Positions 18,054-26,075 of a stretch of DNA of 64,000 nt are shown here, in pieces (positions within the stretch are counted from its first letter, which is position 1; the number at the start of each line of letters is the position of its first letter). A program made the position numbers and the translations under genes. The DNA is from Pseudanabaena yagii GIHE-NHR1 (lineage in GTDB: Bacteria; Cyanobacteriota; Cyanobacteriia; Pseudanabaenales; Pseudanabaenaceae), in assembly GCF_012863495.1 (NCBI RefSeq), contig NZ_JAAVJL010000001.1, positions 620,001 to 684,000 of the forward strand. The letters run 5' to 3'. The notes under the pieces were generated by a model. The model saw only the letters and a list, made by a program, of their open reading frames with translations, was not told where the DNA came from and did not search any database.

Positions 18054-18072
18054 CTCCTTTTTCCTTAGTAAA

Positions 18073-18486
18073 CTATTTTTGGCTAATCTCAAATGCTGAT
18101 TCGGATCTGTAAAAACACACATCGAATGCAAGAAAGAAGTTCATATGTCCCAATATTAGCGGCGCATATTTATCTTGAGTCCAAGCAAAAGCCAAATCTA
18201 CAGCAGGAAATTGTTCAACAGTGGCTTTGACAACCAATGCACGAGCTTCAAATCTAGCTAAATTCCCTCCTAATGGTAAAGACAGCCTTTGATTTTCCCA
18301 GACTGCACCCAATGCTAAACCCATTTCATACGGCAAGACATTAACACTAGAGCCAGTATCCAACAGACCCGAAACACTCAAAGATTGACTTTGATAAGTT
18401 AATGTCAGTGGTAAATATGGAAGAGTGCTTAATGCTCCAAGACTAGGATCTACCTCAGTGAAAGCAAATCTTACTTTACTAGCCAT
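18073..18486 (-). CDS. Retropepsin-like aspartic protease
   Basis: The 137-residue protein carries the single aspartyl-protease motif LLDTGSSVNVLPY (about residues 41-53) and a later hydrophobic LILGHMNFF, corresponding to the retropepsin psi-loop (I/L-L-G). Such one-motif proteases must dimerise to form the active site. There is no signal peptide. Its ATG lies inside the last codons of the upstream small gene (8-nt overlap), and the pair is a compact two-gene unit of a kind common in cyanobacterial accessory DNA. Substrate and role are unknown; a toxin-antitoxin-like or maturation role is only a thought. Confidence 0.75.
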   Translation of the reverse strand: MASKVRFAFTEVDPSLGALSTLPYLPLTLTYQSQSLSVSGLLDTGSSVNVLPYEMGLALGAVWENQRLSLPLGGNLARFEARALVVKATVEQFPAVDLAFAWTQDKYAPLILGHMNFFLAFDVCFYRSESAFEISQK

Positions 18487-18700
18487 GAGTCAATTCTTGT
18501 TTCTCTTTCAATGCTTGAGCTAAAATTGCAGCAGCTTCAAAAGAGTCATGTAAACCTTGTCTAGGAAGATCGTCTTGAATAGACATCGGTACAATACCAG
18601 ACTCTTTCAGCAACTCGGCTACAAGAAAGTTAAGTAATAAGAGCTTATCGGAGTGAGACAATTGCCTAATCATGGGAACAAATTGAGTAGTTGTCAGCAT
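18479..18700 (-). CDS. Small hypothetical protein paired with the retropepsin
   Basis: This 73-residue protein is not recognised. It is predominantly helical, with QLSHSDKLLLLNFLVAELLKE reminiscent of small antitoxin-like or addiction-module N-termini. It sits upstream of and overlaps the retropepsin gene by 8 nt, implying coupled translation. The start ATG is at 18700. Confidence 0.6.
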   Translation of the reverse strand: MLTTTQFVPMIRQLSHSDKLLLLNFLVAELLKESGIVPMSIQDDLPRQGLHDSFEAAAILAQALKEKQELTHG

Positions 18701-18787
18701 AGATTTTAAGAAAGCTATAGACCTTGATTTCTTGCACTCAATTCCAGTATAACATCACCTTCTCGCTAACCCGCATCCCCGAAAGCA

Positions 18788-18812
18788 GTCTAACACTGCG
18801 TTGGAGCCGACC
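18788..18812 (+). other. attC-like half site
   Basis: GTCTAACACTGCGTTGGAGC followed by CGACC fits the left half (R'' RYYYAAC then L'') of 60-bp-type attC sites. No complementary right half follows, so if it is a relic it is truncated. It lies in the 367-bp gap before the DGPF operon (18701-19067), which otherwise shows no gene and must contain that operon's promoter. Confidence 0.45.
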
Positions 18813-19067
18813 TAACCAAAATCGATCTGTAAAAGTCAAAACTTAACTGTGGCAGATCAACTAGACTGTTAGCCTGCTCAAGTAATCGATCATGGTCGGA
18901 TGGGTGATGTTTGGTTGGATTCGATTGCCACTCCACCAGCGCCTTGTTTAAATTTTTCTCAAAATAAATACAAACCCCTGTCGAAATGCCAGACTCTTGT
19001 TCGTCATAGCAGTAGAGAGCAGAGAAAACTTCTGTAATCTAATCAAACCCCTAACGGACAAGTTCTT

Positions 19068-19409
19068 ATGAAATACGCGATTCTGGTTTACGAGACTGAG
19101 CAAGATGTTGCTAACCGAGAAATGCAGATGCCTGCATACAACGCTTACTCACAGGCCCTCATTGATGCGGGAGTCATGGTAGGTGGCGCAGCACTTCATC
19201 CTAGTCATACAGGCACAACCATCCGTCTGCAAAACGGACAACGAAACGTTCAAGACGGCCCCTATGCTGACACAAAAGAACAACTGGGTGGCTTTTTTCT
19301 CATTGATGTTCCAGATCTAGACGTGGCTCTAGATTGGGCAGCTCGTTGTCCTGCTGCAAGTAATTGCGCTGTTGAAGTGCGTCCTTTGCTACCCACAACC
19401 CAAGAATAG
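19068..19409 (+). CDS. DGPF/YCII-related protein
   Basis: The 113-residue protein is a YCII-related (PF03795) domain. Its motif QDGPYADTKEQLGGFFLID is the DGPF signature of the class that is genomically linked to ECF42 sigma factors. Its biochemical role is unknown; the fold is ferredoxin-like and may be enzymatic or ligand-binding. The ATG start is preceded by a weak purine stretch. It opens a three-gene operon, 11 bp before the GST gene and two genes before the sigma factor, and is a likely member of the sigma factor's own target set. Confidence 0.88.
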   Translation: MKYAILVYETEQDVANREMQMPAYNAYSQALIDAGVMVGGAALHPSHTGTTIRLQNGQRNVQDGPYADTKEQLGGFFLIDVPDLDVALDWAARCPAASNCAVEVRPLLPTTQE

Positions 19410-19420
19410 GAGATTACTTG

Positions 19421-20038
19421 ATGAAACTCTATTATTTTCCACCCTCTCCAAACACCCGCAAAGTTCATGCTGTTGCCATTCATCTGGAACTACCGCTCGA
19501 ACTGCGATTGGTGGATTTGCAGAAAGGTGAACAACGTACCCCAGAGTTTGTGCAGTTAAATCCAACGGGGCGCACTCCAGTCTTGCAAGATGGCGAGTTT
19601 ATCCTGTGGGAATCCACTGCGATTATGCAATATTTGGCAAGTCAGGGGTCGAATTCTCTTTGGCCAGAAGTTCCGCAGATTCGGGCGGACATCATGCGCT
19701 GGCAAAGTTGGCAACTCGCCCACTGGTATCAGGTCTGTCAACCCTTGCAGTACGAGAACTTCGTCAAGCCTCTCTTGCAATTGGGAGAGCCTGATCTGCA
19801 AGTCGTGCAATCGGCAACTGCACGCTTTCATACAGAAGCGATCATCCTGAATCAGCACCTGGCAGAGCGTGAATTCTTAGTCAATGCCACCTTGACATTG
19901 GCTGACTTCTCCGTTGCCAGTGATTTAACCTATGCGGTGCCTGGGCGATTCCCCCTAGAAGATTATCCTCATATTCGCACTTGGTATAGTCGAATTGAGC
20001 AGTTACCCGCTTGGCAACAGACAGCACCGAGAGGTTAA
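19421..20038 (+). CDS. Glutathione S-transferase family protein
   Basis: The 205-residue protein has an N-terminal thioredoxin-like domain (MKLYYFPPSPNTRKVHAVA, with SPNTRK as the glutathione-site region, and NPTGRTPVLQDG with the cis-Pro, then ESTAIMQYLA) and an all-helical C-terminal domain (about 85-205). ATG at 19421 follows GGAG at 19409-19412; a TTG three bases upstream is in frame but less likely. It is embedded between the DGPF gene and the ECF42 gene, which suggests that detoxification of an electrophile or peroxide belongs to the same regulon. Substrate unknown. Confidence 0.87.
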   Translation: MKLYYFPPSPNTRKVHAVAIHLELPLELRLVDLQKGEQRTPEFVQLNPTGRTPVLQDGEFILWESTAIMQYLASQGSNSLWPEVPQIRADIMRWQSWQLAHWYQVCQPLQYENFVKPLLQLGEPDLQVVQSATARFHTEAIILNQHLAEREFLVNATLTLADFSVASDLTYAVPGRFPLEDYPHIRTWYSRIEQLPAWQQTAPRG

Positions 20039-20044
20039 ACACAG

Positions 20045-21274
20045 ATGGATGCACGTCGAGCGGCAGAATTGGCAGCCCGCAATTCCTATGGCAGGTTGGT
20101 GGCGTATCTAGCAGCCCAAACACGAGATGTGGCGGCTGCCGAAGATGCCCTCGGCGAGGCTTTCCTGACGGCCTTAAAAACTTGGACGGAGACCGGAGTT
20201 CCCAAAAATCCTGAAGCATGGCTGCTGGTCACAGCGAGACACCGATTGATTGACACCGCACGGCGATCGCAAGTTCAGGATAAAATCCTCAATACCTTCA
20301 AGTTGAGTGCATTGGAATCGCCAACTGAATTCTCTTTTGATGAGACGAACATTCCCGATGAGCGCCTGAAATTACTGTTCATTTGTGCTCACCCAGCGAT
20401 TGATCCCACCATTCATACTCCGTTGATGTTACAGACGGTGCTTGGTCTGAACGCAGCACAAATTGCTTCTGCGTTTCTGGTTGCACCTGCCACCATGAGC
20501 CAACGCCTAGTCAGGGCAAAGGCAAAGATTCGGAATGCCGGAATCGCGTTTGAAGTGCCAGAAGCGGAAGAATTGCCGACCCGACTGGCGGCTGTGTTAG
20601 AAGCGATTTACGCCGCGTATACCAATGCATGGGAAATGATAGACGGCGGTGATCCTCGGCATCAAGGGTTGGCGGAAGAAGCGATTTGGTTAGTCCGTTT
20701 GTGTATTCAGTTAATGCCTCAAGAACCGGAAGCACGAGGATTGCTGGCTCTCATGCTGTATTGCGAAGCTCGACGCGATGCTCGTCGCGTCTACGGTGCT
20801 TACATCCCCCTATTGCAGCAAGATACGCAGCTTTGGTCAAAGCCAATGATCGATGAAGCAGAACGCGAACTCTTTCAGGCAGCTACTTGTAACCAACTGG
20901 GACGATTTCAGCTTGAAGCTGCGATTCAATCGCTCCACGCCCAACGCACCGTCACCCAAGAGGTTAATTGGGAAACACTGGCATTGTTATACGAAGGATT
21001 GATTCAGCTTTCACCTACGCTCGGTGCATTCGTAAGTCATGCTGCGGCGATCGCTCAAGCCAAAGGATTAAACCAGGGTTTAGCACGGCTCGATGCATTG
21101 CCGACCGAAGCTGTAAAGAACTACCAACCCTATTGGGCACTGAAAGCTGATTTACTGAAGCAACTAGGGTACAAATCTGAAGCTCAGCAAGCTTACTCAC
21201 GGGCGATCGGCTTAACCGAGGGTCTTGCTATTCGTGAGTTTCTTCTCGATCAGTCTTCTCGATTAGTTGAATAG
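20045..21274 (+). CDS. ECF42-type RNA polymerase sigma factor
   Basis: The 409-residue protein has a short sigma-70 region 2 (about 10-75, with AAEDALGEAFLTALKTW and PEAWLLVTARHRLID), region 4 (about 110-165, VLGLNAAQIASAF ... ATMSQRLVRAKAKI) and a long TPR-like C-terminal extension (about 170-409). This layout together with the linked DGPF protein identifies the ECF42 group, whose C-terminal extension is needed for activity and which has no anti-sigma factor. None is visible here. It starts 6 bp after the GST stop. An attC-like site begins 19 bp after its stop, so it would be the last gene of a cassette. Confidence 0.9.
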   Translation: MDARRAAELAARNSYGRLVAYLAAQTRDVAAAEDALGEAFLTALKTWTETGVPKNPEAWLLVTARHRLIDTARRSQVQDKILNTFKLSALESPTEFSFDETNIPDERLKLLFICAHPAIDPTIHTPLMLQTVLGLNAAQIASAFLVAPATMSQRLVRAKAKIRNAGIAFEVPEAEELPTRLAAVLEAIYAAYTNAWEMIDGGDPRHQGLAEEAIWLVRLCIQLMPQEPEARGLLALMLYCEARRDARRVYGAYIPLLQQDTQLWSKPMIDEAERELFQAATCNQLGRFQLEAAIQSLHAQRTVTQEVNWETLALLYEGLIQLSPTLGAFVSHAAAIAQAKGLNQGLARLDALPTEAVKNYQPYWALKADLLKQLGYKSEAQQAYSRAIGLTEGLAIREFLLDQSSRLVE

Positions 21275-21293
21275 AATATATAAAGTTCCCGCA

Positions 21294-21381
21294 GGCTAAC
21301 AAGCCCAATGCACACCGACCGCACAGAAGTTATCGGTTGATGTTCTGGGTTACCTGCGGCGGGTGATTGGGGGCGTTAGAC
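21294..21381 (+). other. attC-like integron recombination site
   Basis: The 88-bp site runs from GGCTAAC to GTTAGAC, the latter fitting the R' consensus GTTRRRY. The arms pair in blocks CCCAAT/ATTGGG, CAC/GTG, CCG/CGG and CCGCA/TGCGG, with exactly one unpaired base between blocks (G 21310, A 21314, A 21318), all on the left arm. Extrahelical bases on that arm, an unpaired spacer (AAG opposite GGC) and an inner CAGAA/TTCTG hairpin are structural hallmarks of attC. Orientation relative to the integrase remnant is canonical. Confidence 0.8.
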
Positions 21382-21709
21382 TAAAATTTCCTAAGCAGTC
21401 TGATCGCCGATCGCGTAAGGCGAGTTAATGCAATGTAAAAGTGTGTTTGAGAAGTTTAGCTTTGCAATAAATTGTAGGCTAAGAGCTTAAACTCTTACTT
21501 GGCGATTAGAACGGAACGAAAACCTTTGCGGTGAAAGATTACCAGTGGCGATCGCATTTCTAATTGATTCCGCACGTTCTCTCGATTTGGTCATTGCATT
21601 TGCCCCACCATAGGTTTCGCGCAAAATCAAATAATTTTGAATAATTAAAGCCTCATTATCGCCAGAACCTTGAGCAATCTGAGCAGCCGTTAACCCCGAT
21701 CGCGCGATC
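21375..21709. repeat. Direct repeat copy 2 (335 bp) of 17689-18023
   Basis: This copy begins at the GTTAGAC core of the attC-like site and extends through the 3' flank and last 74 codons of the intact LysM gene. It is colinear without gaps with 17689-18023. Confidence 0.9.
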
Positions 21710-22641
21710 GCATCAGCAACACAACCAATCACATGACTGGGGCGATTGACATGGTGATCGAGTAACAGAGCAACGGCAAACTCGGAGGTGAGTAACTGCG
21801 AAAGCGCAAAGCCCTGCAAAGTCTGGGAGGGTCGAAAATAGAACTGATCGAGTCGGGAAACTGCATGGAGAACTTGGACGGACTGCACTAGCGCATCCAT
21901 ACCTGCGATCGCAAAGCGTAACGCCCAAATCGGTTGACGCATAATGTTTTTATCAGCAGCATTAACAAGTTGCTTGCCATTGAGGGAAAGCCAACCCGTC
22001 ACGCCATCCATCGATATGGTATCTACCCCAAACTGTCCAAAATAATATTGAAATTCCGTAGGATACCGTCTTTTTAAATTACTCAACAAAGCAGGTAACT
22101 CACCTGCTTGCCCTGCGGAGCCTAATGTCCATTGAAAGATACCAAAACTCAAATATTGATTGTCCCAAGTATTAATGGCATCGAGACTTCCTTCATTAGC
22201 AGACGTTACCAACATCACATTGATTTCTGAGGGACTCATTTGCAACTGTTGCAGCAACCCAGAGCCATAGATAATGAAATCACGCAGCTTAAAAATGCCG
22301 AACCGATATAGTCCCAGATCCTTAGTTTTAGCAAATCGCTCCTGCTGACCAGTATTGAGCAAATTTGCAATCAGATCACTGCCCACCGTCGTGAAGGAAA
22401 TCGCAATCTTATTGGGTGGATGAACTCCCTGCAAGGTATTTCGCACCATCGCCACTTCAGGATTTTGGGCGATCGGTGGTGTAGCAGGGTTAGGAATCAG
22501 TAAGCGCTGACCAATTTGCAAACTTACAGGATTCGTAATGTTATTAATCCTTGCAATCTCGCGCCAATCTCCATTTGCTCCCAAAAATCGCCTAGCTATA
22601 TTAGAAAGTGTGTCTCCAGCTTGAACAATATATTCCTGCAT
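21487..22641 (-). CDS. LysM protein with lysozyme-like domain
   Basis: The 384-residue protein starts with a LysM peptidoglycan-binding module (MQEYIVQAGDTLSNIARRFL through GQRLLIPN, residues 1-50), followed by a proline-rich linker and a domain of about 300 residues. In it, SANEGSLDAINTWD and LSFGIFQWT around residues 155-180 resemble a lysozyme/chitosanase-type active site with a candidate catalytic Glu. There is no signal peptide, so it may be a phage- or cargo-derived lysin, or be exported otherwise. Its 3' end is duplicated at 17801-18023. Glycan-cleaving activity is inference. Confidence 0.75.
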   Translation of the reverse strand: MQEYIVQAGDTLSNIARRFLGANGDWREIARINNITNPVSLQIGQRLLIPNPATPPIAQNPEVAMVRNTLQGVHPPNKIAISFTTVGSDLIANLLNTGQQERFAKTKDLGLYRFGIFKLRDFIIYGSGLLQQLQMSPSEINVMLVTSANEGSLDAINTWDNQYLSFGIFQWTLGSAGQAGELPALLSNLKRRYPTEFQYYFGQFGVDTISMDGVTGWLSLNGKQLVNAADKNIMRQPIWALRFAIAGMDALVQSVQVLHAVSRLDQFYFRPSQTLQGFALSQLLTSEFAVALLLDHHVNRPSHVIGCVADAIARSGLTAAQIAQGSGDNEALIIQNYLILRETYGGANAMTKSRERAESIRNAIATGNLSPQRFSFRSNRQVRV

Positions 22642-22704
22642 GGCTGCCTCACTGTATTTTTAACAAAGCGAGCAAGCTCACTCACTCACTCTATTACTAT
22701 TAGC

Positions 22705-23382
22705 TTAAAAATTGAACGTCTCAAACTCTACTGGCTTAAAGAGCATATTGCGATCGATCGCTGAAAAAACTTTATGATTCGTTTTCTCTGAATTTACACA
22801 TTTACAGACCAGCTTAGCAACATCCGCACGGTGAATAATCCCCGATATCGTAGGATCTTCCGTAAGCACAGCATTACCCGTCGCTGGCTCCGATTTTAGC
22901 CCTCCTGGACGAATAATCGTGTAGGTCAAGCCACTTGCCACGAGATGCTGCTCCGCCTTTTCCTTTTCCTTGAGAATTGCCCCCAAGGTCGCTAAAACCT
23001 GTGGAGCCAGCGCCACTACACTATTGCCGCTACCAATCGAAGAAACGAGAATAAATTTCTGAACTCCCGCCTTCACAGCCAGATCGATCAGATTTTTATT
23101 GCCTTCACAATCTGCTCTTTCGCCGCGATCGCTAGGCAGACCACCCATCGTCGTAATCACGATATCGATATCCCCTACTTTCGCGATCGCCGCTTCTAGT
23201 TCCGCAGCATTGAGCGCATCACCAAAGACAACCTTTGCCCCTAGAGCTTCTAGCTCCACCGCATAGGTAGGATTGCGTAAAAGGACAGTTAAATTTACCG
23301 ATGGTGGTTCATTTTCCAGCAAAAGCTTGGCAACTTCTCGCCCAACACCGCGACTCGAACCTGCTAAAAAAATATTCTGCAT
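22705..23382 (-). CDS. NAD(P)-binding atypical SDR protein
   Basis: The 225-residue protein has a Rossmann nucleotide motif at the N-terminus (IFLAGSSRGVGREVAKLLL), a VVFGDALNAAELEAAI segment, VITTMGG and a C-terminal YTIIRPGGL typical of atypical short-chain dehydrogenases (NAD(P)H-binding, DUF2867/Ycf39-like side). The Ser-Tyr-Lys catalytic set is not evident: SSIGSGNS is present but no YxxxK follows. ATG at 23382 is preferred over an in-frame TTG at 23406. It lies 54 bp downstream of map on the same strand. The substrate is unknown; it may be a chaperone-like or quinone-related reductase. Confidence 0.8.
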   Translation of the reverse strand: MQNIFLAGSSRGVGREVAKLLLENEPPSVNLTVLLRNPTYAVELEALGAKVVFGDALNAAELEAAIAKVGDIDIVITTMGGLPSDRGERADCEGNKNLIDLAVKAGVQKFILVSSIGSGNSVVALAPQVLATLGAILKEKEKAEQHLVASGLTYTIIRPGGLKSEPATGNAVLTEDPTISGIIHRADVAKLVCKCVNSEKTNHKVFSAIDRNMLFKPVEFETFNF

Positions 23383-23436
23383 AATCTTGAGTTTTACTAA
23401 TCCCAAAACGCTGCGTTGCAGCGCCTTGGAAATTGT

Positions 23437-24282
23437 TTAGATTTTGTTGCGATCGGTAAAAATTTCATAGCCAGTCTCAGTCACCAAAACCGTATGTTCA
23501 AACTGAGCCGAAAGCTGATTGTCCACTGTTACAGCCGTCCACTTATCAGCCAAAATTCTGACTCGCTTAGTTCCCGCATTCAAGATTGGCTCGATCGCTA
23601 AGGTCATCCCCGGACGAAAACGCACATTAGGCAATTGATGGGTACGGAAATTAAATACCGATGGCTCTTCATGGAGATTTCGACCAACACCATGTCCTGT
23701 AAAGTCTTCAACGATTGCAAAACCATTAGCCTTGACATGATCCTCGATCGCCCCAGCTAAATCGAGCATACAGTTACCGGGTTTGACCTGCTCAATACCC
23801 TTATATAGTGCTTCCTCAGCTACACGCATCAACTTAGCAGCCTTTTCGCTAATTGTGCCTACACCCACCGTGATGCAAGAATCGCCATGAAACCCATTTT
23901 TAAAAGCACCAGTATCGATCTTGACCAGATCACCTAGCTTAATGACCTTTTTAGCGTTAGGAATACCATGGACGACTTCGTGATTGATACTAGAGCAAAT
24001 GCTGGCAGGAAAACCACAATATCCTTTAAAACTAGGAACAGCACCCATTTCCCGAATGCGTTTCTCGGCATAAGCATCGAGATCCATCGTCGTCATCCCA
24101 GGAGCAATGATTTCGGAAATCTCCTTAAGTACCGTAGCGACAATGCGAGATGATTCACGCATATAGTCCAACTCACGTTGCGACTTGATTTCAATACCTT
24201 TAGTTTGCTTAGGGGCAGCTTGCTTAGAAGCTTTTTTGCTTTCTGCGCTCGGTTTTGATCGCAGAGCACTAAGAATATTCAT
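23437..24282 (-). CDS. map: Type I methionine aminopeptidase
   Basis: The 281-residue enzyme removes the initiator methionine from nascent proteins. The five metal ligands are visible: Asp of VKIDTGAF, Asp of FHGDSCI, His of FTGHGVGR, Glu of LAIEPIL and Glu of AQFEHTV. An N-terminal extension of about 30 residues rich in Lys/Ser/Ala ([20 protein letters not shown]) precedes the catalytic domain and may contact the ribosome; it lacks the cysteines of the zinc-finger extension found in some MetAP1c. It is transcribed divergently from the PilT-type gene. Confidence 0.94.
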   Translation of the reverse strand: MNILSALRSKPSAESKKASKQAAPKQTKGIEIKSQRELDYMRESSRIVATVLKEISEIIAPGMTTMDLDAYAEKRIREMGAVPSFKGYCGFPASICSSINHEVVHGIPNAKKVIKLGDLVKIDTGAFKNGFHGDSCITVGVGTISEKAAKLMRVAEEALYKGIEQVKPGNCMLDLAGAIEDHVKANGFAIVEDFTGHGVGRNLHEEPSVFNFRTHQLPNVRFRPGMTLAIEPILNAGTKRVRILADKWTAVTVDNQLSAQFEHTVLVTETGYEIFTDRNKI

Positions 24283-24439
24283 TAATTATTTGAGGATAGT
24301 ATTTACAACAGCTAATATATTTTTAGCCTATGAGGTAACAGGATTGGTTATTTTTAGGTCAAATCGCACAATTTGACTAGCAAAACTCTCATCACTAAGC
24401 CTGCTGCCTAACCAAAATGTTTAAGAACGAGGTTCAACT

Positions 24440-25936
24440 ATGACGCAATCTGGGATGCCTCCCGTACCGCCACCTTCCTCTGGGGGTGGTGTACCACAAC
24501 AGCCACGTAATCCCGCCGCACCACCACCCGCCCAGCAGCGTGTCGCTCCTCCCAACAATCCTCAAATACCTCCTAATCCCGCAGCTCAGCAGCGTGTTGC
24601 TCCCACTGCTCAAGGAGCTGCTGGTCAAGTGCGTGCGGTTCCAAATCCTGCTCAACAGCAGGCTGCACAGCAAGCTCAACTACAACAGGCTCAACTACAA
24701 GCAAAACAGGCTCAGGCGGCAGCAGCAGCACGCCAAGCCCAAATGGCAATCCCCACAGATACCCAGATTACAAGCGTTCCCCCACCTCCTAACCCCCGCC
24801 CTCCAATTCGTCCAGGTCCACCTCCAAACTTACCAGGGTTAGGTGTGCCAGCGATTTTACAGCGTAGTTCAGGGCAACCCACCCTTGCTCAAATTGTCAA
24901 GGATGCCCATGAGCAAGGATGTTCTGACATTCATGCTGGCGTAAATGAACCAGTGCGTTTTCGGAGTCGTGGCTTGATGGTGACACAGGAGCAATATCCC
25001 GTTCCCGACAAGCAAACTTTTGATACATGGCTGACCGAAATTATGGATGATAAACAAATCCAGCAATTTCGCGACACCTTAGAATTTGATGGTGCAACCC
25101 AGTACGAATTTGCCCGTTGTCGGATTAATATCTTTGATTCGTTACGGGGCCCTGCGATGGTTTTGCGACTGATCCCCCTCAAGATTCTGTCCATCGATCA
25201 ACTTGGTTTACCTGAAGTATTCCGAGAGCTTTGTTACACCCACAAAGGTTTGATCCTTGTCACAGGTCCTACTGGTTCAGGGAAGTCTACGACCCTAGCG
25301 GCAATGGTGGACTTTATCAATACGGAAATGCAGAAGCACTTAATTTCCATCGAAGACCCCATTGAATTTGTCCACCAAAGTAAAAAAGCGCTGATCAAAC
25401 AACGGGAAGTAGGTATTCATACTCTCAAGTTCGATAATGCACTCAAGGCAGCTTTGCGTGAAGATCCCGATATCATTCTGATTGGGGAAATGCGCGACAA
25501 AGAAACTGTGAACACAGCGCTGAAAGCCGCCCAAACTGGTCACTTAGTATTCGGAACACTCCACACGAATAGTGCAGTTAAAACCATTGAGCGGATTCTG
25601 AATCTCTATGAACCTGAACAACAGGGACCAATGCGAATTCAGGTGGCGGAATCCTTGGTGGGTGTTATTGCTCAGTCTCTGGTGCGGACTACCGATGGCA
25701 AACGTGCAGCAGTTCATGAAATCATGATCAATACTGATGCGGTGCGTGACTATATCAAACGTGGTGAAGTAGACGAGATTGAGGCAATCATTCCTAAATG
25801 CACCTATGAGGGAATGGTCAATATGAACCAGTCTCTCTATAAGCTCTATGAGGATGGACGCATTACGGAAGAAACAGCCGTAGAGAACTCGCCGAAGCCC
25901 AACGAAATGGCGCAAATGTTGCGTGGTCGTATGTAG
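24440..25936 (+). CDS. PilT-type type IV pilus retraction ATPase with Pro/Gln-rich N-terminus
   Basis: The 498-residue protein has an unusual N-terminal region (1-145) composed almost entirely of Pro, Gln, Ala and Gly, followed by a standard PilT core. The core shows ILVTGPTGSGKST (Walker A, about residue 278), the Asp box ISIEDPIEF, Walker B DPDIILIGEMRD and the His box TGHLVFGTLHTNS, all intact. It should power pilus retraction for twitching or phototaxis. The low-complexity N-terminus resembles PilT2-type cyanobacterial paralogues rather than the minimal PilT1; that subtype call is inference. Two tandem hairpins follow. Confidence 0.9.
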   Translation: MTQSGMPPVPPPSSGGGVPQQPRNPAAPPPAQQRVAPPNNPQIPPNPAAQQRVAPTAQGAAGQVRAVPNPAQQQAAQQAQLQQAQLQAKQAQAAAAARQAQMAIPTDTQITSVPPPPNPRPPIRPGPPPNLPGLGVPAILQRSSGQPTLAQIVKDAHEQGCSDIHAGVNEPVRFRSRGLMVTQEQYPVPDKQTFDTWLTEIMDDKQIQQFRDTLEFDGATQYEFARCRINIFDSLRGPAMVLRLIPLKILSIDQLGLPEVFRELCYTHKGLILVTGPTGSGKSTTLAAMVDFINTEMQKHLISIEDPIEFVHQSKKALIKQREVGIHTLKFDNALKAALREDPDIILIGEMRDKETVNTALKAAQTGHLVFGTLHTNSAVKTIERILNLYEPEQQGPMRIQVAESLVGVIAQSLVRTTDGKRAAVHEIMINTDAVRDYIKRGEVDEIEAIIPKCTYEGMVNMNQSLYKLYEDGRITEETAVENSPKPNEMAQMLRGRM

Positions 25937-25954
25937 CTTTGAAGCAGATAGATC

Positions 25955-26019
25955 TTGTGCTACCCACGTAACGGATAGCACAAGCAGATGAAGCACTGTG
26001 CAAAGCACGGTGCTTCATC
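25955..26019 (+). terminator. Two tandem hairpins after the PilT-type gene
   Basis: TTGTGCTA/TAGCACAA (25955-25983) is followed by GATGAAGCACTGTG paired with CACGGTGCTTCATC (25987-26019, one G-U). They lack a long T-run but separate this gene from mnmG. Confidence 0.6.
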
Positions 26020-26075
26020 GTATGTTTAAGGGTTTTAGGCTAGAATAATGTTTTGTTGGTCAGGTCTGTCAGGCA

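Noticed and set aside
24434-24842. Frames on both strands over the PilT N-terminus
   Set aside because: They result from the low-complexity CCT/CAG-rich coding of the Pro/Gln-rich region and are not independent genes.
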